Origin: Candidatus Omnitrophota bacterium
Lineage (GTDB): Bacteria > Omnitrophota > Gorgyraeia > 2-02-FULL-51-18
Assembly (NCBI GenBank): GCA_023247915.1
Contig: JAHFFN010000007.1
Coordinates: forward strand, 1-48,359
Direction of reading: 5' to 3'
DNA length: 48,359 nt
Shown: piece after piece, positions 27,086 through 37,784 of the stretch
How positions within the stretch are numbered: the first letter of the stretch is position 1
Layout: the number at the start of each line of letters is the position of its first letter
Translations under genes and position numbers: made by a program
The notes under the pieces: generated by a model
Told to the model about the DNA's origin: nothing
Database searches by the model: none
What the model saw: only the letters and a program-made list of their open reading frames with translations

Positions 27086-27556
27086 ATGAAAAATAAAGAC
27101 CTGATTCTGCCTATTATAGGGATCATCTTCATCGCAAGTTTTGTTCATTTCCCCCAGCCGGCCGTGGATTTGACGGGAAAGGAATGGGGCACTATTACAA
27201 AGGCGAAGAAGAAAACGGTTTGCATTCTTTCGGATATGCGCGCTTTGAGCAAAGAACAGGTGCCTCTTAAAAAATCTGCCAAGAAATACGTGGCCAGTCT
27301 TGACGCCGTTTTAGCGATTAATCCCGAGCTAAAAGAAGAAGAGATTCGGGATATTCTGGCGGCCATCGCTTATAAATCCGAGCCCGATTCGCACCCTGCC
27401 TTGGACAAGGCTTATCAGAAGGCAACTATCAAAAAAATTGAGATACACCGTTGGCCGGCTGACGAAGCCGAGGCGGCTCCGCACACCGAATCGCTCTCGC
27501 TGATGCTTTCCCCCAAACTTAGAGCCAAATTCGGGCTCCCCAGCGCCTCCAAATAA
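27086..27556 (+). CDS. Hypothetical protein with N-terminal membrane segment
   Basis: 156 residues that I do not recognise. Residues about 7-22 are hydrophobic (LILPIIGIIFIASFV) and could be an uncleaved signal or membrane anchor. The rest is charged and likely helical, with a central acidic stretch NPELKEEEIRDILAAIA. It stands between the divergent CotH operon and the HTH/nonulosonate operon and has its own promoter-like sequence. There is a 62-base gap to the next gene. No function is proposed. Confidence 0.65.
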   Translation: MKNKDLILPIIGIIFIASFVHFPQPAVDLTGKEWGTITKAKKKTVCILSDMRALSKEQVPLKKSAKKYVASLDAVLAINPELKEEEIRDILAAIAYKSEPDSHPALDKAYQKATIKKIEIHRWPADEAEAAPHTESLSLMLSPKLRAKFGLPSASK

Positions 27557-27582
27557 GCTTTTTTGAGTCGTAGTGGTAACTA

Positions 27583-27612
27583 TTGACTACTAATGACATA
27601 TCATGATAGGCT
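27583..27612 (+). promoter_or_regulatory. Candidate promoter of the HTH / nonulosonate operon, with internal palindrome
   Basis: TTGACT (27583-27588), 18 bases, TAGGCT (27607-27612), 6 bases before the ATG at 27619. The perfect palindrome TATCATGATA (27599-27608) lies between and touches the -10 box, where a repressor would block it. Spacing is slightly long and the -10 weak, so moderate support. Confidence 0.4.
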
Positions 27613-27618
27613 TATTCC

Positions 27619-27876
27619 ATGGAAATCAAAGAGAATGAAGTCTATACTCACGAAGAGACGCAGGCGCTTTTAAAGGTTAGCGCTAGCACTGTCACGCGCA
27701 TGATCAAAAAAGGTCTCATCAAGGCGGCGAAAGTCGGTAAGCAGTATCGCATTATGGGCAAAGAGCTTTTGCGTGTCCTGTCTCCTGAGCTAGAAGACAA
27801 GGTGGGTAAGGCGTACAACAAAGCCAGAAATTGGGCGCATCAAGATTTGGACGAAAATGCCAAGCCCAAAAAATAA
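27619..27876 (+). CDS. Excisionase-type helix-turn-helix DNA-binding protein
   Basis: 85 residues. The N-terminal half is a MerR/excisionase-type winged helix (HTH_17): YTHEETQALLKVSASTVTRMIKKGLIKAAKVGKQYRI. The C-terminal 30 residues are charged. Many bacterial proteins of this family bind DNA as small regulators rather than excise phages, and no integrase is seen here. It is the first cistron of the nonulosonate operon and overlaps the synthase gene by 20 bases, so it may regulate its own operon through the palindrome at 27599-27608 (inference). Confidence 0.82.
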   Translation: MEIKENEVYTHEETQALLKVSASTVTRMIKKGLIKAAKVGKQYRIMGKELLRVLSPELEDKVGKAYNKARNWAHQDLDENAKPKK

Positions 27877-28909
27877 AAAATCCCCCGTTTTTATTATTGC
27901 CGAGGGCGGATCCAATTGGAAGGCAGGTTCCGCGGCCGCTGACTGGAAACAGGCTTGCGCGCTGGTTGATGCCGCCAAAAAAGCCGGAGCGGACGCCGTC
28001 AAATTTCAAACCTTTCGCGCGGACTCGGTGTATGTGCCCAACGCGGGCGTCAGCGGCTACCTTTCCAAACACGGCATTCGCGAGTCTATCGTGGATCTTT
28101 TTCAAAAATTAGCCATGCCGTATGAAATGATTCCCAAGCTCGCCGCTTATTGCCGCAAACAAAAAATTGAATTCATGTCTTCCTTTTTTTCGGCGGAAGA
28201 TTTTAAAGTCGTTAATCCTTGGGTTCGTCGCCACAAAATTGCTTCATATGAAATCACGCATCCGCGTCTTTTGGAAATGGCGGCCGGTTCCGGAAAGCCG
28301 TTGATTTTATCCACGGGCGCGGCGACGCTGGGGGATATTGATTGGGCGATTGGGTATTTTCGAAAAAAAGGCGGAAAAAAAATCACGCTCCTGCAATGCA
28401 CGGCGAAATACCCGGCGCCACTAGAAGCGTTGAATCTGCAAGTGATCCCAGATTTTTTAAGGCGTTATCACATTCCCGTGGGTTTTTCGGATCATTCGAC
28501 AGAGGCGACGGTGGGACCGGTAGCGGCAGTGGCGCTGGGAGCGACTGTGATTGAAAAACATTTTACATTGAGCCGCAAGCTGAAAGGCCCCGATCACGCG
28601 TTTGCGATTGAGCCCGGAGAGCTTCACACCATGGTGCAGGCTGTCCGCGGATGCGAAAAAGCGCTGGGGGATGGACGTAAAAAGATTTTGAGTGTGGAGC
28701 GAGAGTTGTCACTGTATGCCCAGCGAGCGGTGCAGGCGATTCAAGCCATTCGCAAAGGCGATATTTTAAAAGAAGGTCGAAATGTCGCGATTTTAAGACC
28801 GGGCTCGCGGAAAAAAGGGATGCACCCGCGTTGGATTTCCAAGGCCGAAGGAAAAAAAGCGAAATCGCCGATCGCTTTGGGCGACGGCATTCAGCTTTCT
28901 CATTTTTAA
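27857..28909 (+). CDS. neuB: NeuB-family nonulosonic acid synthase with SAF domain
   Basis: 350 residues. The TIM-barrel domain shows FIIAEGGSNW, GADAVKFQTF, KIASYEITH, LILSTGAAT and IEKHFTLSRKLKGPDH in order; the C-terminal 65 residues are the antifreeze-like SAF domain (RAVQAIQAIRKGD). Such enzymes condense phosphoenolpyruvate with an N-acetylated six-carbon sugar to give sialic, legionaminic or pseudaminic acid. The neighbouring pseB/pseC predict pseudaminic acid, yet the GPDH motif is more like NeuB/LegI than Campylobacter PseI, so the exact product is open. It overlaps the HTH gene by 20 bases. Confidence 0.9.
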   Translation: MPSPKNKKSPVFIIAEGGSNWKAGSAAADWKQACALVDAAKKAGADAVKFQTFRADSVYVPNAGVSGYLSKHGIRESIVDLFQKLAMPYEMIPKLAAYCRKQKIEFMSSFFSAEDFKVVNPWVRRHKIASYEITHPRLLEMAAGSGKPLILSTGAATLGDIDWAIGYFRKKGGKKITLLQCTAKYPAPLEALNLQVIPDFLRRYHIPVGFSDHSTEATVGPVAAVALGATVIEKHFTLSRKLKGPDHAFAIEPGELHTMVQAVRGCEKALGDGRKKILSVERELSLYAQRAVQAIQAIRKGDILKEGRNVAILRPGSRKKGMHPRWISKAEGKKAKSPIALGDGIQLSHF

Positions 28910-28911
28910 GG

Positions 28912-29340
28912 ATGAAAACACCCATGCTGAAATTGACGGATGTTTATAAGAGTAAAGACGCCGTGCCAGTTCTGTACGCGCTTTTAAAGGAACGCGAAGG
29001 CCGGGTCAATATCAGCCACCGCCAAATGCCCACACTGTCCGAGCATCGGCGTTTTGTGAAGTCAAAACCTTACAAGAGCTGGGATTTGATTTTATCCGGC
29101 AAAGAAATGGTGGGTGCGGTTTATTTGTCTCAGCAAAATGAAATCGGGCTTTTTCTTTTTAAAAAATACCGCGGCCAAGGCCTCGGAAAGAAGGCGCTCG
29201 GACTTTTGATGGGCAAGCACAAAAAAGTCACCCGTTTTCTGGCGAATGTCAGCCCCAAAAACCAACCCTCCATCGATTTTTTTAAAAACCAGGGATTTTC
29301 TCACATTCAAAACACCTACGAACTTAGAAAGAGAGGCTAG
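28912..29340 (+). CDS. GNAT acetyltransferase, PseH-like
   Basis: The ATG at 28912 is 2 bases after the synthase stop; a second ATG at 28924 is possible and better spaced from AAGGA. About 142 residues with the GNAT acetyl-CoA loop YRGQGLGKKAL and the late strand VSPKNQPSIDFFKNQGF. In the pseudaminic pathway PseH N-acetylates the 4-amino group of the PseC product using acetyl-CoA. Position between the synthase and pseB supports that role, but the sequence alone shows only a GNAT fold. Confidence 0.78.
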   Translation: MKTPMLKLTDVYKSKDAVPVLYALLKEREGRVNISHRQMPTLSEHRRFVKSKPYKSWDLILSGKEMVGAVYLSQQNEIGLFLFKKYRGQGLGKKALGLLMGKHKKVTRFLANVSPKNQPSIDFFKNQGFSHIQNTYELRKRG

Positions 29341-31488
<2,148 letters not shown>

Positions 31489-31492
<4 letters not shown>

Positions 31493-32961
31493 GCGTGTTG
31501 AAACGCCAAGTGGTGAAAGACACCTTGATGTACACCGTCGCCAATTACATCGCGATGGTGATCGGGATCTTAGTGGGTGTCGCGACCAAGGCGATTTTGG
31601 GAACGGTAGGCGCCGGGTACTGGGCGGTGATCAAGGTATTTACTTCTTACGGAGAATATTCGGATCTGGGCACGCGCAACGCGATGATACGCGAGATTCC
31701 GCGCGTGATTGGCGCGGGGAAACATCAGGAAGCGTTAAAAACCCAGAACAGCGCCTATGCGTTTACGCTCTTGGCTTCCTTTTTTTCTTCGGTGGTGATC
31801 GCGGTGATCGCGTGGACGACACAGGATCCGGTACTGCGCAAGGGGCTTTTGATTTGCACGGCGCTGGTGGTGGCGACACAGCTTTATAATTTTTCACTGA
31901 CACTGCTGCGCACGTTAAAAAAAGTGGGCGCACTCAGCATCGTGATTGTGGTGAATATGGTGTTGGTCGGCATTCTTTCGATTGCCGGCGCCTGGTGGAA
32001 AGGCGTTTTGGGAATGGCCATCGGAGTGTCGATCGCGACATTTATTTCGGCGTGGAACGCGTACACCTTTGGCAAGATGGATTTTCGTGTTCGCTGGGAC
32101 TCGGCGGAAATTGGACGCTTGATCCGCATTGGTTTCCCGATGGTGATTATCAGTTACGCGCTGGTCACCTTTTTGAGTTTAGACACACTGATGATTGGAA
32201 AGATGATTGGTATCGAGGCGGTCGGGCTTTACACCATCGGCCTCATGTCGGTACAGCAGATCGGATCGCTTGGGCGTTTTTCTCAGATTATTTTATTGCC
32301 GCACATTCAGGAGCGTTATGGTCAAACCGGTTCTTTGTCGCACACGGCGGCCATGATGATACGCGCGACGCGGGTGCTGGCGTACTTGGTACCGTTTTTG
32401 ATCGCGTTGGTTGTTTTCTTTGTGCCGGTGCTTGTGTATTATTTTCTTCCGAAGTTTACCGGCGGCATCGCGTCGATGAAAATTTTGGTGATGGGTTATT
32501 ATTTTGTGGCGGTCAATGAGCTCTCCGCGAGCGCCGCGTTCACGGCGGACAAACAAAAACAGCTCATTCCGTTTTTGGGCGGTGTGATCGCGGTGGCGGC
32601 GACGCTCAATTTTGTTTTTATCCGTTTGGGTTTTGGCATTCAAGGGGTGGCGGCGGCCACGTCGATCTCTTATTTTTTATGTTTTGTGTTTGTTTTTTCT
32701 TTCGCATTTTCTCAGCTGATTCCTTTGTCTCAGATTGGAAAGATTGTTTCCGAGATCTTGATTTTATTCGCGTATTTTTGCATTTGCGTATGGGTGGTGG
32801 ACGCGTTTCCTTTGCCGATGCTGTCGGTGCTTTGGAGCGCGTGCCTTAAATTTGCCGCTTTTTGTCTTTTTTTCTTTCCGGCATTTTACCGGATGGAAAA
32901 GGAAGAAAAGCTTTTGGGAATTTTAAAGAATCTGCTGTTTAAGCCGGCGGTTGCCGCGTGA
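31489..32961 (+). CDS. Wzx-type polysaccharide flippase (MATE/MOP superfamily)
   Basis: 490 residues with about twelve to fourteen hydrophobic helices and few charged loops, beginning in an amphipathic N terminus (LKRQVVKDTLMYTVANY) as in Wzx/RfbX proteins. It would move the lipid-linked glycan across the cytoplasmic membrane. It is the only flippase visible in the window, and no Wzy polymerase could be singled out, although one of the unassigned polytopic proteins could serve. It overlaps pseC and the SpsF gene by 4 bases each. Confidence 0.87.
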
Positions 32962-33698
32962 AAACTTGCTTGATTGTCCAGGCGCGCATGGGGTCGGAGC
33001 GTCTGCCGGGAAAAATATTAAAAGAAGTGCTGGGAAAGCCTCTTTTAGGGTATCAGTGCGAACGATTGGCGCGTGTGACGCTCAAAGAAAAACTTGTGAT
33101 CGCAACGACGACGCATCGTGCGGATGACGAGGTCGTTGAGTTTTGCAAGAATCGCGGCTTGATCTGTTTTCGAGGGTCGGAAGAGGATGTGCTGGCGCGT
33201 TATTATGAAGCGGCCACACGTGAAGGGGCGGAAGTGGTGGTGCGCTTGACGGCGGATTGTCCGCTCATTGATCCGGAGCTTGTGGATCAGGTGATCCGAT
33301 TTTATTCGGAGAATCGTTCAAAATTTGATTATGTTTCGAATGTTTTGGAAAGAACGTATCCGCGCGGCATGGATTGCGAGGTGTTTGGGTATTCGACGCT
33401 TGCCGAAGCGCATCGCCAGGCACAGCTTAAGATGGATCGGGAGCATGTCACGCGTTTTATTTATTCGCACCCGGAACGTTATCGCCTGGGAGGCGTCACA
33501 GCCGCTGGAAAGAATGAGAGTCATCGGCGTTGGACGGTGGACACGCCGGAAGATTTTGAATTGATCCGGAAAGTTTTAACGGAGCTTTACCCAAAAAATC
33601 CGAACTTTTTAATGGCAGATGTTTTGGCGCTTTTGGCGCGGCATCCCGATTGGGAAAATTTAAACGCACACATTCAACAAAAGGACACGCATTCATGA
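32958..33698 (+). CDS. spsF: SpsF/PseF-type cytidylyltransferase
   Basis: 246 residues from a GTG overlapping the flippase stop (GTGA). The nucleotide-binding start QARMGSERLPGKIL and the VVRLTADCPLIDPELVD block are diagnostic for the SpsF family of CMP-sugar synthetases. In this operon it would activate the nonulosonic acid with CTP before transfer. The stop overlaps the methylase start (ATGA). Confidence 0.9.
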   Translation: MKTCLIVQARMGSERLPGKILKEVLGKPLLGYQCERLARVTLKEKLVIATTTHRADDEVVEFCKNRGLICFRGSEEDVLARYYEAATREGAEVVVRLTADCPLIDPELVDQVIRFYSENRSKFDYVSNVLERTYPRGMDCEVFGYSTLAEAHRQAQLKMDREHVTRFIYSHPERYRLGGVTAAGKNESHRRWTVDTPEDFELIRKVLTELYPKNPNFLMADVLALLARHPDWENLNAHIQQKDTHS

Positions 33699-34315
33699 TT
33701 ATTGACCCAAAAGAAGCTTCGAGACTGGAAAATTTGTGGGCCGGTGAATTTGGCGACGCGTACACGTTGAGAAATCAGCCCAACAGCCGCCGCGCTATTT
33801 TTTGGAAAAAAACTTTATCCGAAACCAAGCCAAAGAATATCTTGGAGGTAGGTTGCAATCAAGGCGGCAATCTGCGTTGGATCTCTCAAATGATGCCGCC
33901 TAAAAATGTGTACGGCGTGGACATCAACGAATCGGCGCTGGGCGTTCTCAAGAAAGATTTTCCTGGGGTGAACGCGCTCTGGTCGCAGGCTCGGGAATTG
34001 CCGTTTCGCGACGGGTATTTTGAAGCGGTTTTTACGGCGGGAGTTTTAATCCATCAGCCGACCGCCACGCTGCGCCGCGTGATGGGGGAAATCGTTCGTT
34101 GTTCCAAGCGCCACGTTTTCTGTTTAGAATATTTTTCTCAAACCAATGAAGAGATTTTGTATCGGGGGCATAAGGGGGCGCTGTTTAAACGCGATTACGG
34201 CCAATTGTATCTCAAATGGTTTCCCAATCTGCGGCTTCGAAAGACAGGTTTTTTAGGAAAAGATCAGGGCTGGGATGATGTCACGTTTTGGCTATTTGAG
34301 AAAAAGGGAAAATAA
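33695..34315 (+). CDS. Pseudaminic acid biosynthesis-associated methylase
   Basis: The ATG at 33695 overlaps the upstream stop and gives 206 residues starting IIDPKEASRLENLWAGEFGDAY, the characteristic N terminus of the methylase family linked to pseudaminic acid clusters. The SAM motif is ILEVGCNQGGNL, followed by YGVDINESAL. It may methylate the nonulosonate or its precursor; the real acceptor is not known for the family. The stop overlaps the next gene by one base. Confidence 0.88.
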   Translation: MIIDPKEASRLENLWAGEFGDAYTLRNQPNSRRAIFWKKTLSETKPKNILEVGCNQGGNLRWISQMMPPKNVYGVDINESALGVLKKDFPGVNALWSQARELPFRDGYFEAVFTAGVLIHQPTATLRRVMGEIVRCSKRHVFCLEYFSQTNEEILYRGHKGALFKRDYGQLYLKWFPNLRLRKTGFLGKDQGWDDVTFWLFEKKGK

Positions 34316-35595
34316 TGATTAAAGAGTTGGAAGTCTATTTCGATCGGCTTTGGCCAATTTGCCGGAGCATCGCCGGCCCCGGTTTTCGCGAGTCGCTCGA
34401 CATTCTTTCGGAGATCGCGCCGTTTAAACGTCTGCGCTTTGCCAGTGGCAAGGAGGTGCTCGATTGGACAGTTCCTCCGGAATGGCGCGCCAACAAAGCG
34501 TATTTGATTGATCCTCACGGAAAGAAGCGCGCGGATTTTTCAAAAAATAATCTGCATCTTTTGAATTTCTCCGAACCTTTTCAAGGCACGATGCCGCTCA
34601 AGGAACTCAAGAAGCATCTTTATACCTTGCCGTCTCAGCCAAAGGCGATCCCTTACCTGACTTCTTACTACAAAAGACGCTGGGGATTTTGTCTGACGCA
34701 TGAAGAGTATTTGAAATTGCCGGAGGGTCAATACACCGTTGTCGTCGATACGGAAATCAAAAAAGGTTTTTTGGAAATCGGAGAAGCGGTGTTGCCGGGT
34801 CGAAGCAAACAAGAAATCCTTTTCTCTTCGTACCTCTGTCATCCGTCTTTGGCGAATAATGAACTTTCGGGGCCGCTGGCGCTCACTTTTCTGTATCAAA
34901 AAGTCGCCGCGATGAAAAATCGAAATTTCACTTACCGTTTTGCGATCATGCCGGAAACGATTGGCGCGATTTGTTATCTTTCTTTGCGTGGGGAGCATTT
35001 GAAAAAATGGGTGACGGCCGGATACACGATGACTTGTGTGGCGGATCCCGGGCACTTTACTTATAAGAGATCCCGCCAGGAAAATTCACTGGCCAATGTG
35101 ACAGCCGAGACAGTCTTGAAAAAGTTCGGCAAGCACGAGGCGTTGGATTTTGATCCTTCGGCTGGAAGTGACGAGAGACAGTATTGTTCGCCTGGCTTTA
35201 ACTTACCGATCGGGTCGCTCATGCGCACGCCTTACGGCCGCTACAAGGAATATCACACCTCGCTCGACAACAAAGAATTTATCAGTTTCAAAGCGCTTCA
35301 ACAATCCGTCGAAGTGTATCACGCGATTGTGCGGCGTTTGGAAACGCGTGAAATCTGGAAAAATACTATTTTTTGCGGGGAGCCGCAATTGGGCAAACGG
35401 GGACTTTATCCGACCCTGGGTTCTCAAAAAGCGCGCAATCACAGAGCCGCGGCAATGCTTTGGTTTTTAAATCTGGCAGACGGCACGCGGGATCTGGAAC
35501 AAATCGCCCAGACTTCAGGCCAACCGCTTTCGGTTTTGAAGGCATTGTCTCGGGATCTTGAAAAAGCCGGACTGATTCAAAAAATAGTGGGGTAA
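34315..35595 (+). CDS. DUF4910 aminopeptidase-like protein (M28-like fold with C-terminal winged helix)
   Basis: 426 residues. FDRLWPICRSIAGPG at the start, LDWTVPPEW, YLCHPSLANNELSG, MPETIGA and EYHTSLDN match the DUF4910/DUF2172 group, whose solved members have an M28-type zinc aminopeptidase fold. His in CHPS, Glu in PET and His in YHTS fit metal positions; the usual Asp-Asp pair appears as Asn-Asn, so catalysis is uncertain. The C terminus looks like a winged helix. These proteins recur in nonulosonate and other surface-glycan clusters and might act on an amide or amino-acyl sugar (inference). Confidence 0.83.
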   Translation: MIKELEVYFDRLWPICRSIAGPGFRESLDILSEIAPFKRLRFASGKEVLDWTVPPEWRANKAYLIDPHGKKRADFSKNNLHLLNFSEPFQGTMPLKELKKHLYTLPSQPKAIPYLTSYYKRRWGFCLTHEEYLKLPEGQYTVVVDTEIKKGFLEIGEAVLPGRSKQEILFSSYLCHPSLANNELSGPLALTFLYQKVAAMKNRNFTYRFAIMPETIGAICYLSLRGEHLKKWVTAGYTMTCVADPGHFTYKRSRQENSLANVTAETVLKKFGKHEALDFDPSAGSDERQYCSPGFNLPIGSLMRTPYGRYKEYHTSLDNKEFISFKALQQSVEVYHAIVRRLETREIWKNTIFCGEPQLGKRGLYPTLGSQKARNHRAAAMLWFLNLADGTRDLEQIAQTSGQPLSVLKALSRDLEKAGLIQKIVG

Positions 35596-35604
35596 TTCGA
35601 AGCC

Positions 35605-37527
35605 ATGTGTGCGATTTACGGTTACTATGAATTAACGAAGGACAAGCCTGTCAACCGCGGGGCGCTGGACGCAATGCTTCAGGCGCTGCGGCATCGCGGG
35701 CCTGACGAGACGGGCTCTTATGAAAAGCCCGGGATCGGTCTGGGACACGCGCGCCTTAGCATTGTCGGTTTGAACAATGGCCGCCAGCCGCTTTTTAGTG
35801 AAGACGAATCTATTTGCTGCATCTATGCCGGTGAAATTTTTAATTATAAGGAATTAAAAAAAGAGCTCGAGCAACAAGGCCATCGTTTCCGCACGGATTC
35901 TGACGGCGAAATCATCCCGCATTTGTATCAAAAAGAGGGGATGGGTTTTTTAAAAAAGCTCAACGGCCAATTCGCCTTCGCGCTGTGGGACACAAAGAAG
36001 CGCGAACTTTTTTTATGCCGCGACCGCTTGGGCATCCTGCCATTATTTTTCACTCAAACCGGTTCCACGTTTGCGTTCGCCTCCGAAATCAAAGGTCTTT
36101 TAAATTTTCCCGGCGTCGAAGCGGAGATCGAGCCCAAAACCCTTTCCCAGATTTTTACTTTTTGGACGCCGCTTCCGGGCGCCACGATGTTCAAAAATAT
36201 TTTTCAGCTGGAGCCCGGCCAATACCTGCGAGTCGCTTCGTCGGGGCGTGAATTTCATCGTTACTGGGATCTGCAATATCCCAAAGACGGAAATTATGAA
36301 CAGAAAGAAGAAAATGCTTGGACGCAGGAGCTTTGCGCGCTTTTAGAGGACTCGGTAAAAATCCGTCTTCAAGCGGATGTGCCGGTGGGCGTTTATTTGA
36401 GCGGTGGCCTAGACTCGTCAGCGGTAACCGCCATGGCGGCGACGGCCGGCGGCCCAAAACCTCAGAGTTTTTCCGTGCGCTTTGCGGATCCCGCGTTTGA
36501 TGAAAGCCGTTACCAAGTGATGGTGGCGGAGCATTTGGCGCTTAAAAACTCTCATGTGCGGATTTCACAAAAAGAATTGGCCGAGGCCTTGCCTAAAACC
36601 GTTTATCACGCGGAAAATCCCGTGCTGCGCACAGCGATGACACCACTTTATTTTTTATCACGCCATGTCCGGCAAAATCATTTTAAAGCGGTGCTGACCG
36701 GGGAAGGTGCCGATGAGATGTTGCTCGGCTACGATATTTTTAAAGAGGTGAAGATCCGTCTTTTTTGCGCCAAGTCTCCGAAATCACCGCGTCGCGCGCG
36801 GCTTTTTGAAAGTCTCTACCCGCATTTGGCGATACGAGAATCCGGGAGCTCCGAATTTTTAAGGAATTTTTTTGCCGACGGCGCTTCGGAAAAAAGCGCG
36901 TGGGATTATTCGCATGCCGCGCGCTGGCGCAACACCGCGCGTCTTCAGCGGTTTTTTTCCAAAGAACTCAAAGAATCGCTCAAAGGGTATGACCCCCGCG
37001 AAGAATTAAAGGCCAAGCTTCCGGCGGATTTTTCACGTTGGGACGCGATCGCCAAGGCGCAGTATTTGGAATGCCGCTTATTTATGAGTCATTATCTTCT
37101 TTCTTCACAAGGCGATCGGATGTCGATGGCCAACAGCGTCGAGGCGCGTTATCCTTATCTGGATCACCGCGTCGTGGAGCTTGCCAATCGCATTCCGCCG
37201 AGAATTAAAATGAAGGGATTGCATGAAAAAGCGGCTTTAAAAAAATGCGTCGCCAAGCGCTTGCCGCCCGCGATTTTGGATCGCCCGAAATATCCGTATC
37301 GGGCGCCAGGGATGGAGTTGGCGCCGCTTTTGGAAGAATCTTTCTCCGTGACGCGTCTCAAAGAATCCGGCACCTGGGACGGCGCTTTAGTGGGGTTGCT
37401 CCTTGAAAAAACACGTCAGGCACAGGGGGCTTTGAGCGAAGCCGATCAGATGGCTGTGTCGGGAATTTTAACATCGCAGATTTTTCATTCACTGTTTATT
37501 CGTCGTCAGGAGGTTTCCAAGTGCTAG
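35605..37527 (+). CDS. asnB: Glutamine-hydrolysing asparagine synthase family amidotransferase
   Basis: 640 residues. The glutaminase domain starts with the nucleophile Cys2 (MCAIYGYYE) and has LRHRGPDETG and AGEIFNYKELK; the synthetase domain has the ATP-binding SGGLDSS at residues 266-272 and TGEGADEMLLGYD. In glycan or secondary-metabolite clusters such proteins amidate a carboxylate by way of an acyl-adenylate, rather than make asparagine for growth. Its 3' end overlaps the acyl carrier protein gene, placing it in the ACP/ligase/acyltransferase cassette. Confidence 0.9.
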   Translation: MCAIYGYYELTKDKPVNRGALDAMLQALRHRGPDETGSYEKPGIGLGHARLSIVGLNNGRQPLFSEDESICCIYAGEIFNYKELKKELEQQGHRFRTDSDGEIIPHLYQKEGMGFLKKLNGQFAFALWDTKKRELFLCRDRLGILPLFFTQTGSTFAFASEIKGLLNFPGVEAEIEPKTLSQIFTFWTPLPGATMFKNIFQLEPGQYLRVASSGREFHRYWDLQYPKDGNYEQKEENAWTQELCALLEDSVKIRLQADVPVGVYLSGGLDSSAVTAMAATAGGPKPQSFSVRFADPAFDESRYQVMVAEHLALKNSHVRISQKELAEALPKTVYHAENPVLRTAMTPLYFLSRHVRQNHFKAVLTGEGADEMLLGYDIFKEVKIRLFCAKSPKSPRRARLFESLYPHLAIRESGSSEFLRNFFADGASEKSAWDYSHAARWRNTARLQRFFSKELKESLKGYDPREELKAKLPADFSRWDAIAKAQYLECRLFMSHYLLSSQGDRMSMANSVEARYPYLDHRVVELANRIPPRIKMKGLHEKAALKKCVAKRLPPAILDRPKYPYRAPGMELAPLLEESFSVTRLKESGTWDGALVGLLLEKTRQAQGALSEADQMAVSGILTSQIFHSLFIRRQEVSKC

Positions 37528-37784
37528 ACAATCAAATCAAAAATGAACTTCGCCATTTTATCAATTCCAATTTCATGGTCAGCGAAGAGTTGCGTGGATT
37601 TTCCGACGCGGACTCATTTCTTCATAAAGGCATCATTGATTCGATGGGCGTGGTCGAGCTTTTAGCCTTTATTCAAAAACAATACCGGATCAAGGTGGAG
37701 CCCGCCGAAGTATTGCCTAAAAATTTTGACAGCCTGGAAAATCTTGCACGTTTTATTCGCTCAAAAACAGGTAACGCTTCTTGA
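37521..37784 (+). CDS. Acyl carrier protein
   Basis: 87 residues from a GTG at 37521, preceded by a strong AGGAGG ribosome site (37509-37514) inside the asnB end. The phosphopantetheine site is Ser41 in GIIDSMGV, where the usual DSL is DSM. The fold pattern (four helices, acidic) fits a dedicated carrier rather than fatty-acid AcpP. It would be loaded by the AMP-forming ligase encoded next and present the acyl group to a transferase. Confidence 0.9.
   Translation: MLDNQIKNELRHFINSNFMVSEELRGFSDADSFLHKGIIDSMGVVELLAFIQKQYRIKVEPAEVLPKNFDSLENLARFIRSKTGNAS

Noticed and set aside
27619..27876. Prophage or integrative element suggested by the excisionase-type HTH protein
   Set aside because: No integrase, attachment repeats or phage genes nearby; this HTH type is common in ordinary regulators.
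35605..37527. Housekeeping asparagine synthetase
   Set aside because: Coupling to an ACP and acid-activating ligase argues for a pathway amidotransferase rather than amino-acid supply.
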